Shown here piece by piece: positions 7,471 to 18,509 of a stretch of 64,000 nt of DNA. The notes beneath the pieces are model-generated. The model did no database searches, had not been told where the DNA came from, and saw only the letters and a program-made list of their open reading frames with translations. The stretch lies in contig NZ_JABKKJ010000002.1 in the NCBI RefSeq assembly GCF_013166515.1, positions 62,001 to 126,000 on the forward strand. The letters are read 5' to 3'. Both the position numbers and the translations under genes were made by a program. This DNA comes from Xylanibacter caecicola. GTDB taxonomy: Bacteria > Bacteroidota > Bacteroidia > Bacteroidales > Bacteroidaceae. Position 1 is the first letter of the stretch; each line of letters begins with the position of its first letter.

Positions 7471-7740
7471 ATGAACATCAAACCATTGGCAGACCGTGTG
7501 CTTGTTCTACCTGCACCGGCAGAAGAGAAAATCGGAGGTATCATCATTCCTGACACTGCAAAGGAGAAGCCGCTGCGCGGAAAGATCGTTGCTGCCGGAA
7601 ACGGTACGAAAGACGAGGAGATGATACTTAAGGAAGGCGACGAAGTGTTGTACGGAAAGTATGCAGGAACCGAGCTTGAATATGAAGGAGAGAAGTATCT
7701 TATAATGCGTCAGAGCGACGTTCTCGCCGTTATGAAATAA
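7471..7740 (+). CDS. groES: Co-chaperonin GroES
   Basis: An 89-residue protein with the full GroES fold signature: [20 protein letters not shown] at the start, the mobile loop [17 protein letters not shown] at about 18-34, then GKIVAAGNG and the C-terminal strand [14 protein letters not shown]. It caps the GroEL ring and closes the folding chamber. Length is normal for the family. The gene is followed by groEL after 198 bp, an unusually wide gap for this operon. Confidence 0.98.
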   Translation: MNIKPLADRVLVLPAPAEEKIGGIIIPDTAKEKPLRGKIVAAGNGTKDEEMILKEGDEVLYGKYAGTELEYEGEKYLIMRQSDVLAVMK

Positions 7741-7893
7741 GTAAACAAGGTGCGGAGAATGGTGAACTGAGGGTAGGGTTACGCATGTTTAGGTAATCAT
7801 GATGATGCTCATCAGGCATTCTTCGGTTTAATAATAACAGTAAAAAGCAAAATAAAACACTTGAAGGACAAGGGCGTTGCATTGGAGAAATAA

Positions 7894-7921
7894 ATTCTTC
7901 ATTCTTCATTCTTCATTCTTC
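7894..7921 (+). repeat. Tandem 7-mer ATTCTTC, 4 copies
   Basis: Four exact ATTCTTC copies lie between groES and groEL, ending 17 nt before the groEL start. The rest of 7741-7893 holds only a small TGATG/CATCA hairpin (about 7800-7815) and no T-run. Confidence 0.85.
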
Positions 7922-7926
7922 ATTAA

Positions 7927-9567
<1,641 letters not shown>

Positions 9568-9588
9568 TATTGTAAAGTACAGATAACA

Positions 9589-9630
9589 AAAGGAGGACAG
9601 AGTGATTACTTTTGTCCTCCTTTAATGTTT
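9589..9630 (+). terminator. groEL terminator
   Basis: AAAGGAGGACA (9589-9599) pairs perfectly with TGTCCTCCTTT (9613-9623), followed by T-rich sequence. Confidence 0.9.
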
Positions 9631-9667
9631 TTTTTGATATATTGCGGTGAAAAAATGTGCTTAATGT

Positions 9668-9698
9668 TTTGTGGTTAGTTATAAACTGCATAACTTTG
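9668..9698 (+). promoter_or_regulatory. Promoter of candidate small RNA 1
   Basis: TTTG (9668-9671), a 19-bp spacer and TAACTTTG (9691-9698) are a full match to the Bacteroidota promoter, with no gene directly downstream. Confidence 0.7.
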
Positions 9699-9704
9699 CA
9701 AGTG

Positions 9705-9825
9705 GAAATAATACAATAAAACTAAAATCATTAAATAAGAGATTTTTTGATTTGTTTTAGTAGATTAGTTTTTAAGTAGTTTGTTTTTTTGAAAATCGGT
9801 TGTCGTGATGACATCCGATTTTTTT
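9705..9825 (+). ncRNA. Candidate small RNA 1
   Basis: A unit of about 120 nt starts just after the promoter at 9668-9698 and ends in an intrinsic terminator. AAAATCGG (9792-9799) pairs with CCGATTTT (9815-9822), and TGTC (9801-9804) pairs with GACA (9810-9813) in the same stem, followed by a T-run. The body is AT-rich with no open frame of note. It matches no RNA family I can name. A role as a regulatory RNA is an inference; the transcript ends are estimates. Confidence 0.5.
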
Positions 9826-9888
9826 ATTTATTGCCTCTTTCTTATTTATTAATGATGTGTGTTGCCCCGTTTTTACAAAAATAACCAT

Positions 9889-9896
9889 TACCTTTG
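9889..9896 (+). promoter_or_regulatory. Promoter -7 element of the kinase-RapZ gene
   Basis: TACCTTTG matches TAnnTTTG. It lies inside the longest possible frame (GTG at 9857) and therefore argues for a downstream translation start. Confidence 0.6.
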
Positions 9897-9988
9897 CAGT
9901 CGGGTATCACTTGATGATAAATGACATTGTTATGCCCCTCGGCGGTAATGACGGACATTACGGTGGAGTAAAAATCATTTATGGCGCT

Positions 9989-11527
9989 ATGCAGAGACTT
10001 CTTGATTTATATAAATCGTGGCATGGTGAAGAGCCTTGCGGAGTGGAAAAACTGCCGGGGGCAGGCAGTAACCGCGAATATTACAGGCTGACAGACCGGA
10101 AAGGCAGCAGTGTGATTGGCGTTACGGGAACAAGTCGCGACGAAAACCGTGCTTTTATATACCTGTCGGGGCATTTTGCACACAGGCAATTGCCTGTGCC
10201 CGAAGTGCTGGCAGTGAGCGATGACGGGTATTGTTACATACAGGAAGACCTCGGACGGACATCGCTTTTCGATGCTCTTAGAGGAGGGCGCGATGCCGGC
10301 GGCAGGTATAACAAAAGGGAAAAGGAACTGCTTGTAAAGACAATACGAAGGTTGCCCGAGATACAGATGCGCGGTGCCGGAGGACTGGACTGGTCGATGT
10401 GCTATCCGCAACCGGAGTTTGACGAGGACAATGTGCTGTTCGACCTTAACTATTTCAAGTATTGTTTCCTTAAGCCTGTGGGGCTTGACTTCCATGAACT
10501 TAAGCTCGAGGCTAACTTCCGCTTGTTTGCCAAGGACCTTACGGCTGAGACTACGGAGAGTTTTATGTACCGTGATTTTCAGGCACGCAACATAATGCTC
10601 GGTGCGGATGGCGGGCCTTTCTTCATAGACTTTCAGGGTGGACGCAAGGGACCGTACTATTATGACGTGGCTTCTTTCCTGTGGCAGGCTTCTGCAAAGT
10701 ATCCTCATAAGTTGCGAAGGGAACTTGTATATGAGTATTACAACTCGTTGAAGAACTATACCGAGGTGCCTTCCGTACGGCACTTTGTCGAACGGCTGTG
10801 CCTCTTTGTGCTCTTCCGCACAATGCAGGTGCTCGGAGCCTATGGCTTCCGCGGCTATTTTGAAAGGAAGAAGCATTTCATAGACAGTATTCCCCCCGCA
10901 ATGCAGAACCTTCGGGAACTGCTCGAGTTGGACGTGTTCCCTTATCCTTACATGGTGGATATGCTGAAACGGCTGACGCGCCTGCCGCAGTTCTCCATGA
11001 TAGAGGGCACGGTGCAGAACCGTGCCGACGGGTTCCGCACGGCAGACAGCAATGTGTACAAGGCGCATCCTGCCGACGGACCGGCGACGTTCTCCAAGTA
11101 TGACGGCAAGGGACCGCTTGTGGTGAGGGTGTACAGCTTTTCGTATCATAAGGGAATACCGGAAGACAACTCGGGCAATGGCGGCGGGTATGTGTTCGAC
11201 TGTCGCAGCACGCACAACCCCGGAAGGTATGAACCGTACAAGAAACTTACGGGACTGGACGAGCCGGTGATACGTTTTCTTGAAGACGACGGCGAGATAC
11301 TGACATTTCTTGAAAGCGTGTATAAGCTTGCCGATGCCCATGTCGAGAGGTATATACAGCGCGGGTTTACAAGTCTGATGTTCTGTTTCGGATGTACGGG
11401 AGGTCAGCACCGCAGCGTATATTCGGCGCAGCATCTGGCGGAACATATCAACGGGAAGTATGGCGTGGAGGTGCATGTGTGCCATAGGGAGCAAGGCATC
11501 TCACGGATACTTGACGCAAAACGGTAA
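9989..11527 (+). CDS. Aminoglycoside-phosphotransferase-like sugar kinase fused to a RapZ C-terminal domain
   Basis: A 512-residue two-domain protein. Residues 1-340 are an APH-type kinase fold, with Brenner motif YRDFQARNIM (D196, N201) and a metal-binding DFQGG (D214). Residues 376-512 match the C-terminal domain of RapZ: VFDCRSTHNPGRYEPYKKLT and GCTGGQHRS (468-476). The RapZ Walker-type N-terminal domain is absent. In E. coli the RapZ C-terminal domain binds glucosamine-6-phosphate and an RNA. The kinase half resembles AmgK, which phosphorylates MurNAc/GlcNAc at C1. The next gene, 18 bp on, is a MurU-like nucleotidyltransferase, which supports a cell-wall sugar salvage role by inference. 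The start at 9989 (MQRLLDLYKSWHGEEP) fits the kinase domain; the frame is open to 9857 but contains the promoter element. Confidence 0.82.
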   Translation: MQRLLDLYKSWHGEEPCGVEKLPGAGSNREYYRLTDRKGSSVIGVTGTSRDENRAFIYLSGHFAHRQLPVPEVLAVSDDGYCYIQEDLGRTSLFDALRGGRDAGGRYNKREKELLVKTIRRLPEIQMRGAGGLDWSMCYPQPEFDEDNVLFDLNYFKYCFLKPVGLDFHELKLEANFRLFAKDLTAETTESFMYRDFQARNIMLGADGGPFFIDFQGGRKGPYYYDVASFLWQASAKYPHKLRRELVYEYYNSLKNYTEVPSVRHFVERLCLFVLFRTMQVLGAYGFRGYFERKKHFIDSIPPAMQNLRELLELDVFPYPYMVDMLKRLTRLPQFSMIEGTVQNRADGFRTADSNVYKAHPADGPATFSKYDGKGPLVVRVYSFSYHKGIPEDNSGNGGGYVFDCRSTHNPGRYEPYKKLTGLDEPVIRFLEDDGEILTFLESVYKLADAHVERYIQRGFTSLMFCFGCTGGQHRSVYSAQHLAEHINGKYGVEVHVCHREQGISRILDAKR

Positions 11528-11545
11528 TCAATAAATATAAAGAAG

Positions 11546-12349
11546 ATGAAGCAGGCGATGATATTTGCAGCCGGACTCGGCACCCGTCTTAAACCGCTTA
11601 CGGACAGAATGCCGAAGGCGCTGGTGGAGGTGGTGGGCGAACCGCTGCTGAAACGGGTGGTCTTCTTGATGAAGGACGCGGGCATGGAACGTATTGTCGT
11701 AAACGTGCATCACTTCTCCGGACAGATAAAGGATTATCTTGAACGCAACGATAACTTCGGACTTGACATCCGTATCAGTGATGAGAGCGACATGCTTCTC
11801 GACACCGGCGGAGGATTGAGGAAAGCTTCTTCGTTGTTGTCGCCGGACTGTCCGGTACTTATACATAATGTGGACATACTGAGCAATACGGATATTGCGG
11901 GGCTTTATGATTATTCGCAGAGGCTTATGGGATACGGTTCCGACGGCGGACAGTCGTATGCGGCGGACTGTAGTGCGGATGCCGGCATCCGTCCTGCTGC
12001 CGTTCTGCTTGTGAGCAGGCGCAAGACAAACCGTTATCTGCTGTTTGATGAAGGCATGCGTCTTGTGGGTTGGACGAACATAAGTACTGGTGAGGTTAGG
12101 AGTCCTTATCCCGACTTGCAGCCGGAGAAGTGCCGTATGTATGCTTTCTCGGGCATTCATGTGTTTTCTCCGTGCCTGTTTGCCAAGATGCAGACGCTAC
12201 CTTGCAAGTTCCCGATTATGGATTTTTATCTGGACAACTGTGCGTCGTCGGTGATTATGGGCTGTGTGAAGGATGACCTGCGCCTGATGGATGTGGGCAA
12301 GCTCGACACTTTGGCGGAGGCGGAAGCCTTTGTGGCAAGAGATATTTGA
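11546..12349 (+). CDS. Nucleotidyltransferase family protein, MurU/mannose-1-P guanylyltransferase-like
   Basis: A 267-residue protein with a Rossmann-like NTP-transferase fold. The signature AAGLGTRLKPLTDRMPKAL (about 8-26) binds the nucleotide triphosphate. LDTGGGLRKASSLL (about 87-100) and the metal-binding LIHNVDILSNTD (about 108-119) follow. It should couple a sugar-1-phosphate to UTP or GTP. Its place 18 bp after the AmgK-like kinase fusion suggests it uses that enzyme's product (a MurU-like step to UDP-MurNAc). That substrate is inferred; a mannose or glucose phosphate cannot be excluded. guaA follows after 29 bp. Confidence 0.82.
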   Translation: MKQAMIFAAGLGTRLKPLTDRMPKALVEVVGEPLLKRVVFLMKDAGMERIVVNVHHFSGQIKDYLERNDNFGLDIRISDESDMLLDTGGGLRKASSLLSPDCPVLIHNVDILSNTDIAGLYDYSQRLMGYGSDGGQSYAADCSADAGIRPAAVLLVSRRKTNRYLLFDEGMRLVGWTNISTGEVRSPYPDLQPEKCRMYAFSGIHVFSPCLFAKMQTLPCKFPIMDFYLDNCASSVIMGCVKDDLRLMDVGKLDTLAEAEAFVARDI

Positions 12350-12378
12350 CATAAATATATTTACAACCAAATAATAAC

Positions 12379-13989
12379 ATGCAACAAAAAATCATTATTC
12401 TCGACTTCGGTTCTCAGACCACGCAGCTTATAGGCAGGCGTGTGCGTGAGCTTGACACCTTCTGTGAGATTTTGCCTTACAACAAATATCCGGAGGATGA
12501 TGCGGATGTGATAGGCGTGATTCTTAGCGGTTCGCCTTATTCCGTGCACGACCCCGAAGCGTTTAAGGTTAATCTCGAGCGTTTCATGGGCAGGCTTCCG
12601 GTTCTTGGCATCTGCTATGGCGCGCAGTTCATATCGCATACGTTGGGCGGACGTGTAGAGAAAGCCGGCTCACGTGAGTACGGGCGTGCCAATCTGATGA
12701 CGTTTGACAAGGAAAATCCGCTGTTCAAGGGCTTTACAGACAATTCTCAGGTGTGGATGAGTCATGGTGATACAATCACGGCGATACCTGCCGGATTTGA
12801 ATGTATTGCGTCTACCAACGACGTTAAATATGCTGCATACGCCGCAACAGACCGTCCGGTGTGGGCGGTACAGTTCCATCCGGAGGTGTTCCATACGGTT
12901 CAGGGTACTCAGTTGCTGCGTAACTTCGTTGTGGATATATGCGGTTCAAAGCAGAACTGGAGTGCGGCTTCGTTTGTTGATACGACGGTTGCCGAACTGA
13001 AAGAACAGTTGGGCGATGACCGTGTGATACTGGGACTTAGCGGAGGTGTCGACTCTTCTGTTGCTGCCGTGCTGTTGAACCGTGCCATAGGCAAGAACCT
13101 TACGTGTATATTTGTAGACCACGGCATGTTGCGCAAGAACGAGTTTACCGATGTAATGCACGATTATGAGTGTCTCGGACTGAACGTTATCGGTGTCGAT
13201 GCAAGCGAAAAGTTCTTTAAAGACCTTGAAGGTGTTACCGATCCGGAGCAGAAACGCAAGATTATTGGTCGCGACTTTGTTGAGGTGTTCAATGCGGAGG
13301 CAAAGAAAATCACGGGTGCAAAGTGGCTGGCACAGGGCACTATCTATCCCGACCGCATAGAGAGTCTTAACATTACCGGTAAGGTTATAAAAAGCCATCA
13401 CAACGTTGGAGGACTTCCGGAGGAGATGCACTTGCAGCTTTGCGAGCCGCTTAAGTGGCTGTTCAAGGACGAGGTGCGTCGCGTGGGACGCCAGCTTGAG
13501 ATGCCGGAGCATCTGATTACACGTCATCCTTTCCCCGGACCGGGACTTGCTGTGCGTATACTTGGTGACATAACACGCGAGAAAGTGCGTGTGCTTCAGG
13601 ATGCCGACGATATCTATATCCGCGGATTGCGCAACTACAAAGTTCGTCTGTCGGGAGAAGAAGCGCGTAAAGTGCTTGCAGCAGGAGTGCCTGCCGCTAT
13701 GACCGACGGCGAGATAGAGGTGTCGCTCTACGACCAGATATGGCAGGCGGGAGCAGTGTTGCTCTCCACAGTGCGCAGTGTCGGAGTGATGGGTGATGAG
13801 CGTACATACGAGAATCCCGTCGCGCTTCGCGCCGTAACAAGCACCGATGCCATGACTGCAGACTGGGCACACTTGCCATACGACTTCCTTGCAAAGGTCT
13901 CAAATGAGATAATAAACAAGGTTCGTGGCGTTAACCGCGTATGTTATGACATTTCTTCAAAACCGCCATCGACGATAGAGTGGGAGTGA
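12379..13989 (+). CDS. guaA: GMP synthase, glutamine-hydrolysing
   Basis: A 536-residue enzyme that turns XMP into GMP using glutamine and ATP. The class I amidotransferase domain (1-190) has the nucleophile C79 in LGICYGAQ, and H167/E169 in QFHPEV. The ATP pyrophosphatase domain carries the PP-loop GLSGGVDSS at about 219-227. The C-terminal dimerisation domain ends [11 protein letters not shown], the normal end of GuaA. It follows the nucleotidyltransferase by 29 bp and is closed by a bidirectional terminator. Confidence 0.98.
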   Translation: MQQKIIILDFGSQTTQLIGRRVRELDTFCEILPYNKYPEDDADVIGVILSGSPYSVHDPEAFKVNLERFMGRLPVLGICYGAQFISHTLGGRVEKAGSREYGRANLMTFDKENPLFKGFTDNSQVWMSHGDTITAIPAGFECIASTNDVKYAAYAATDRPVWAVQFHPEVFHTVQGTQLLRNFVVDICGSKQNWSAASFVDTTVAELKEQLGDDRVILGLSGGVDSSVAAVLLNRAIGKNLTCIFVDHGMLRKNEFTDVMHDYECLGLNVIGVDASEKFFKDLEGVTDPEQKRKIIGRDFVEVFNAEAKKITGAKWLAQGTIYPDRIESLNITGKVIKSHHNVGGLPEEMHLQLCEPLKWLFKDEVRRVGRQLEMPEHLITRHPFPGPGLAVRILGDITREKVRVLQDADDIYIRGLRNYKVRLSGEEARKVLAAGVPAAMTDGEIEVSLYDQIWQAGAVLLSTVRSVGVMGDERTYENPVALRAVTSTDAMTADWAHLPYDFLAKVSNEIINKVRGVNRVCYDISSKPPSTIEWE

Positions 13990-14001
13990 TGTTTATATAA
14001 T

Positions 14002-14036
14002 AAAAAGGCTTGAAGTGTGATGCTTCAAGCCTTTTT
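14002..14036. terminator. Bidirectional terminator between guaA and the pectin cluster
   Basis: AAAAAGGCTTGAAG (14002-14015) pairs perfectly with CTTCAAGCCTTTTT (14023-14036). The A and T flanks allow it to end transcription from both converging genes. Confidence 0.92.
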
Positions 14037-14055
14037 ACTTATATTCAATTCCGGT

Positions 14056-15807
14056 TTATCTTTTGCGTATAACCTTATCTGTAATTGTCTTGCCGTTTGC
14101 AAGTGTCATTTTGCGTATGCTTATGCCCTGTGCCGGTTGCTCCAACTTTCTTCCGTCAAGAGTATAGTATTCTATCTTTGATACTTCGGAAGTCATTATA
14201 ACATTTCCTATGCCTGTTGTTTGCAGTACAGGGTAGTACTCATCTACAGCAGATTCAGCATCGGCATTTTGTGCTTTAATAATATCTTCAACCAACGAGT
14301 TTGCATAAACCTCAAGGTTTGTGTAATAGCCCTTGGGGTCAAGTGTGTACAGATTTCCGTCACTTGCATCGTTGGGATTAAGTCCGTTGGCGGTCTCCCA
14401 TTCGTCAGGAATGCCGTCTTTATCACTGTCTACAGGTGCTTTCCCTGCTTCCGGGCTAAGCCATGGATATGGATTGGATCCTTCATAGTCAGGAATGACG
14501 TCTGTACATTTGTCTATAATACCCTTCCATCCGTTGAGTGAGCCGGTGTATGTCGTTGTTCCGGTGCGTGCTTCTTCCATATAGCGTACATCATGTCCGT
14601 CTCTGTATAGGCAGGCTCCTCCATATTTAAGCATCTTTTCAAAAGCAACTTCAGCAGAGTGGGTAGTTACATCACCTGCATAAACAGGAGCATCAAGAGC
14701 CACTTTTACGCATGATTTACCGTTGTAGTCCGTATGTTCTCCCACATAGTAGTTCTTATTATCTACAGTATATCTTTCTCCATTGATGGTTATATGACCG
14801 TTATCAAATAAAACGCCTTTCCAATCGTAGTTCTTTGGTGAAGAAGCAGCCGATACATAATTCCCTTTGATATAGTAGCGACTTGCCATTCCTATAAGGG
14901 CACTGTTTGTACTGTTGCCCGATTCTCCTACACTTGCCTGAAGAACACGTGTCTTGTTTTTTGTGGCAGGACCTGCTTTGTAATAGCAATTTACAATATT
15001 ACAATAACCGCCTCCGGGACCTCCGTAACATCCGTTGCCGTTTCCCCAGTTATAATATACATTGTTGCGCATGTCAACTCGCTCTGCTTCGACTGTATTT
15101 GAGTAGTCTGTTTTATCATAACCGCTCCATTCGTAACGTGCGCCGTTTATTCGTGGTACGCGGTTGTTTACATGGGCAATCATCGTGTGATGAAAAGACG
15201 CATTCTTTCCGCCCCATATACCACCATAGCTGTGGGTTCCTTTTGTATGACCTGAAGCAAGCCCTTCTGCGCATACACACCATTGCATGGTGAAGTTCTT
15301 GTTGTCATACCATGATGCAACTTCATCGGTACTCCATGAGAAAGAACAGTGATCAAGTATTATGTTGCTGCGGTTACGTCCCCATGCAGCGTCTGCACCG
15401 TCGTCTGTTGAAACGAGCTCACCGCGGCGGAAACGGACAAAACGTATAATGACGTTGTTTGCCTTGTTTTCAAAAGTCTGGTCACAGATTGTAATTCCAC
15501 CCGGTGATGTTTGTCCAAGTACACTCACGTTGCCGTTACTTATGGTTAAGTTAGATTTTAGATGTATATCACCTGCCACATCGAATATAATGGTTCTTGT
15601 ACCTGATGCTTTTAAAGCTTCGCGAAGTGATCCGGTACCACTATCATTCAGATTTGTAACATGAATGACCTTTCCACCACGTCCGCCTGTTGTTGTATAT
15701 CGGGCAAAACCCTCTGCTCCGGGGAATGCCGGAGCTTGCGCAGTCTGCGCAACAGCCGTCGTACTGAGTACAACGGCTGTAATAAATGCTGATATAGTTC
15801 TTTTCAT
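14056..15807 (-). CDS. Pectate lyase, PL1 family, secreted
   Basis: A 583-residue secreted enzyme. Residues 1-20 are a signal peptide. The right-handed beta-helix spans about 25-440, with ILDHCSFSW (150-158) in the position of the PL1 WIDH motif and the catalytic-arginine region NNRVPR (214-219). A calcium-binding type segment DSDKDGIPDEWE (460-471) follows, as in Bacteroidales PL1 enzymes. The last 45 residues (IEYYTLDGRKLEQPAQGISI onward) resemble the C-terminal sorting tail of type IX secretion cargo. It would cut polygalacturonan by beta-elimination. Its start overlaps the end of the GH28-GH105 gene by 4 bp, so they are cotranscribed. Confidence 0.9.
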   Translation of the reverse strand: MKRTISAFITAVVLSTTAVAQTAQAPAFPGAEGFARYTTTGGRGGKVIHVTNLNDSGTGSLREALKASGTRTIIFDVAGDIHLKSNLTISNGNVSVLGQTSPGGITICDQTFENKANNVIIRFVRFRRGELVSTDDGADAAWGRNRSNIILDHCSFSWSTDEVASWYDNKNFTMQWCVCAEGLASGHTKGTHSYGGIWGGKNASFHHTMIAHVNNRVPRINGARYEWSGYDKTDYSNTVEAERVDMRNNVYYNWGNGNGCYGGPGGGYCNIVNCYYKAGPATKNKTRVLQASVGESGNSTNSALIGMASRYYIKGNYVSAASSPKNYDWKGVLFDNGHITINGERYTVDNKNYYVGEHTDYNGKSCVKVALDAPVYAGDVTTHSAEVAFEKMLKYGGACLYRDGHDVRYMEEARTGTTTYTGSLNGWKGIIDKCTDVIPDYEGSNPYPWLSPEAGKAPVDSDKDGIPDEWETANGLNPNDASDGNLYTLDPKGYYTNLEVYANSLVEDIIKAQNADAESAVDEYYPVLQTTGIGNVIMTSEVSKIEYYTLDGRKLEQPAQGISIRKMTLANGKTITDKVIRKR

Positions 15808-18431
15808 TTGTTTATGTTAGTCATTAAGTTTTTTATATCATATCCCATGCGTTCCATTTCGAGCGAAGCCCATATAAAGGGACCTACACCCTTGCCGTCA
15901 TTGTCGCGGATAGGCTCGCTTATATAGTATTCGAATGAACCGTCGCGACGTTTGTTCTCCTTTACCTTCGGTGCGGCTTTCAGAACGTACTTGTTTATGC
16001 CCGGACCGAGACCTGATACTTCGCAGCAGCGTGTGAGCGAGATTGTCTTGTCTGCATTGACGCGTACAAACTGTTTCAGTATTCCCTTGTATGCCTTTAT
16101 GCCTGCCTCTTTCAGTTGGTTGTCAAAGTATCCGAGGCGTGAGCCTTTCAGCAGGACGTATGCAAACATTGAAGATGCTGTCGCCTCAAGATAGTTGCGC
16201 TCGTCGTTGACATCCATCACATCGTACCACACTCCTGTCTTGTCGTCCTGATACTTCACGGTGTTCTTCATTACCTTGTTAAGCATTCTGATGAAGTCGT
16301 CGCGGTGTTTGTTGTCTTTGGGCAGAGCGTCGAGCACCTCAAGTATCGCCATGGCATACCAGCCTTGGGCACGTGCCCATGTGTGCTTTGACAGTCCTGT
16401 TTCCTTATCTGCCCAGAACATGGTGCGTGTCTCGTCCCATGCATGTTTCCACAATCCGGTTTTCTCGTCGAAAGTACGGTTGAATGTCTTTGCTATCTGC
16501 TCGTGCGCATCGTCATAGTATTTTGCTGCTTTCTTCTCGCCTTTCAGTACAGGGGCTGCCATCGTGTAGAACGGATGTCCCATGTACACACCGTCCAGCC
16601 ATACCTGGTTTGCGTATATCGCCTTGTGCCACCACACACCGTCGGTGGTGCGGGGCTGTTTCTCAAGTTGTCTGAATACCGTACGCAACGCGATTTCGTT
16701 TTTCTTTTCAGGGAAAAGGTTGTTCATTCGCAGAATGAAGCGTGCCGGACGTGTGTTGTCAAGGTTGAAGTCCTCATATTTATATCCTGTGATGTTGCCT
16801 TCAGCGTCAATCATCTTTGCCGGATACTCTTTGAGATAATTTATTATCTTCTCGTTCTTGTTCGCCTGCCATGCGTCGAGAAGAGCCTCCAGTTCAATGC
16901 CTACCACGTATCCCCATTTCGGCTTTTTTGCAAAATCGATGAGCGTAGGGTCTGGGTTGCGCTGTATCTCGGACATTGCCATCCACTCGCTGTATGTGGA
17001 GTAGGGAGCTTCGGCAAGTATTATATTTCCGTTTATCTTCAGGTTCTCAAAGTTTATGTCGTGGCTCTTGCCTGTGCGGCGTACCGGTTCTTCCGTGACA
17101 CCGTTGAACGTACAGTTCTTTACATTTATATTATATATGTTGCTTTCGTCCTCAAGACCGTTGAGCAGTATGCCGTATTTTGATTTCTGGCATGTCACGT
17201 TCTCCATCCATACATTGCGTACCGTTGGGTTGTGTCCGCGTTCTGCCGCCTCTTTCGGCTGGTAGTGCAGGTTTATGCGCATTACAGCTTCCTTGCATAC
17301 GCCCACCGTTACGTTTCTCATGTAAACGTTTTCTGTCACGCCTCCGCGGCATGAGTTTGTCTTTATGCGCAGTATGCGGTCGAGGTTGGGCGAATCCATC
17401 CGGCAGTTCTCAACAAACACGTTCTTGCAACCGCCTGAAATCTCGCTACCAATCACCACACCTCCGTGACCGTCCTTCATCGTACAGCCGCGCACAATGA
17501 TGTTCTTTGAGGGACGTCCGTCGCGTCGTCCGTCGCCGTTGCGTCCGCTCTTTATGGCTATGCAGTCGTCTCCCGTGTCGAATATACAGTTTTCGATCAG
17601 CACGTCTTCGCATGACTCAGGATCGCAACCGTCGCCGTTGGGACCCTCGTTCTGCACCTTTACGCCACGCACGGTGATGTTCTTTGAGAATAGCGGATGC
17701 ATTACCCAGAACGGAGAGTTCAGCATGGTTACGTTCTCTATGAGTATGTTTTCGGAATTAACGAGGTTTACAAGCTGCATGCGCAGACCTTTGCCCATTC
17801 CGAACACACGCTTTTCAAGAGGTGTGTTGTCCTCGCACATCTTCTGGAGTTGGTCTCTGTATCCGAGTGTCTGTCCCGGTGCCGGATAACGGCAGTTCTC
17901 TTTTGTCTTTTCCTTGTCATAGCCAAAGAACGGAACGCCGGTCCACTGCCAGAAAGTATCATTGTTTCCGTTGCCGTCGATTGTTCCCTCACCGGTTATC
18001 GCAATGTTCTTTGCTCCGTTGGCGTATATGCACGGTGAGTAGTTGTACAGGTCAAGTCCCTCATATCTTGTATATACAAGCGGATAAAGTTCCGGCTGGA
18101 AAGCGAACTTAAGCACTGCGCCTTTTTCCAATACAAGGTTGACATTGCTCTTAAGTGTGATGGCTCCGGTCATGAATGTGCCTTCCGGAACAATGACCTT
18201 GCCTCCGCCTTTCTTCGAACACAGGTCTATAGCCTTGAGTATGGCTTTCTGGTTCTTTGCAGCCGTGGCTTTTGTCGAAGCCCCGTATTTTGTTATGTTG
18301 TATGTACTTTCGTTGAATGTAGGTGCAATTATCCTTGATTCGATTTGTTTGTATAGACCTTCATCCCAACCGTCGGCAATTATGGCCAGCGGAAAGAGCA
18401 GTAGGGCAAGGATTATGTTTGTCTTTTTCAT
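15804..18431 (-). CDS. GH28 polygalacturonase - GH105 unsaturated glucuronyl/galacturonyl hydrolase fusion
   Basis: An 875-residue protein with two catalytic domains. After a signal peptide (1-19) comes a GH28 beta-helix (about 25-470) with its motifs NGDGCD (265-270), GDDC (287-290), GHGG (321-324) and RIKT (355-358). A GH105 (alpha/alpha)6 barrel follows (about 500-870), with VWLDGVYMGHPFY and KHTWARAQGWYAMAI as signatures. GH28 frees galacturonides; GH105 removes the unsaturated uronic acid left by lyases such as the PL1 partner. The fusion puts successive steps of pectin breakdown in one periplasmic or secreted chain. An 18-bp hairpin precedes the gene, and its stop overlaps the PL1 start. 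Confidence 0.93.
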   Translation of the reverse strand: MKKTNIILALLLFPLAIIADGWDEGLYKQIESRIIAPTFNESTYNITKYGASTKATAAKNQKAILKAIDLCSKKGGGKVIVPEGTFMTGAITLKSNVNLVLEKGAVLKFAFQPELYPLVYTRYEGLDLYNYSPCIYANGAKNIAITGEGTIDGNGNNDTFWQWTGVPFFGYDKEKTKENCRYPAPGQTLGYRDQLQKMCEDNTPLEKRVFGMGKGLRMQLVNLVNSENILIENVTMLNSPFWVMHPLFSKNITVRGVKVQNEGPNGDGCDPESCEDVLIENCIFDTGDDCIAIKSGRNGDGRRDGRPSKNIIVRGCTMKDGHGGVVIGSEISGGCKNVFVENCRMDSPNLDRILRIKTNSCRGGVTENVYMRNVTVGVCKEAVMRINLHYQPKEAAERGHNPTVRNVWMENVTCQKSKYGILLNGLEDESNIYNINVKNCTFNGVTEEPVRRTGKSHDINFENLKINGNIILAEAPYSTYSEWMAMSEIQRNPDPTLIDFAKKPKWGYVVGIELEALLDAWQANKNEKIINYLKEYPAKMIDAEGNITGYKYEDFNLDNTRPARFILRMNNLFPEKKNEIALRTVFRQLEKQPRTTDGVWWHKAIYANQVWLDGVYMGHPFYTMAAPVLKGEKKAAKYYDDAHEQIAKTFNRTFDEKTGLWKHAWDETRTMFWADKETGLSKHTWARAQGWYAMAILEVLDALPKDNKHRDDFIRMLNKVMKNTVKYQDDKTGVWYDVMDVNDERNYLEATASSMFAYVLLKGSRLGYFDNQLKEAGIKAYKGILKQFVRVNADKTISLTRCCEVSGLGPGINKYVLKAAPKVKENKRRDGSFEYYISEPIRDNDGKGVGPFIWASLEMERMGYDIKNLMTNINK

Positions 18432-18456
18432 GTTTGTTGCTGTTTTTGGGGGAATG

Positions 18457-18502
18457 GGAGACCTCTGAGTTCTCGGAGAGTTCTGAGAACTCAGAGGTCT
18501 CC
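18457..18502 (-). promoter_or_regulatory. Perfect 18-bp intercistronic hairpin
   Basis: GGAGACCTCTGAGTTCTC (18457-18474) is the exact reverse complement of 18485-18502, with a 10-nt loop. It begins 7 nt after the GH28 stop and ends 25 nt before the GH28-GH105 start. No T-run follows, so it is more likely an mRNA stabiliser or partial attenuator than a terminator. Confidence 0.65.
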
Positions 18503-18509
18503 GAGATTA

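Noticed and set aside
10007..11494. 495-codon frame opposite the kinase-RapZ gene
   Set aside because: It is antisense to a well-supported gene, has no domain or signal peptide, and its histidine/cysteine-rich translation is typical of a shadow frame.
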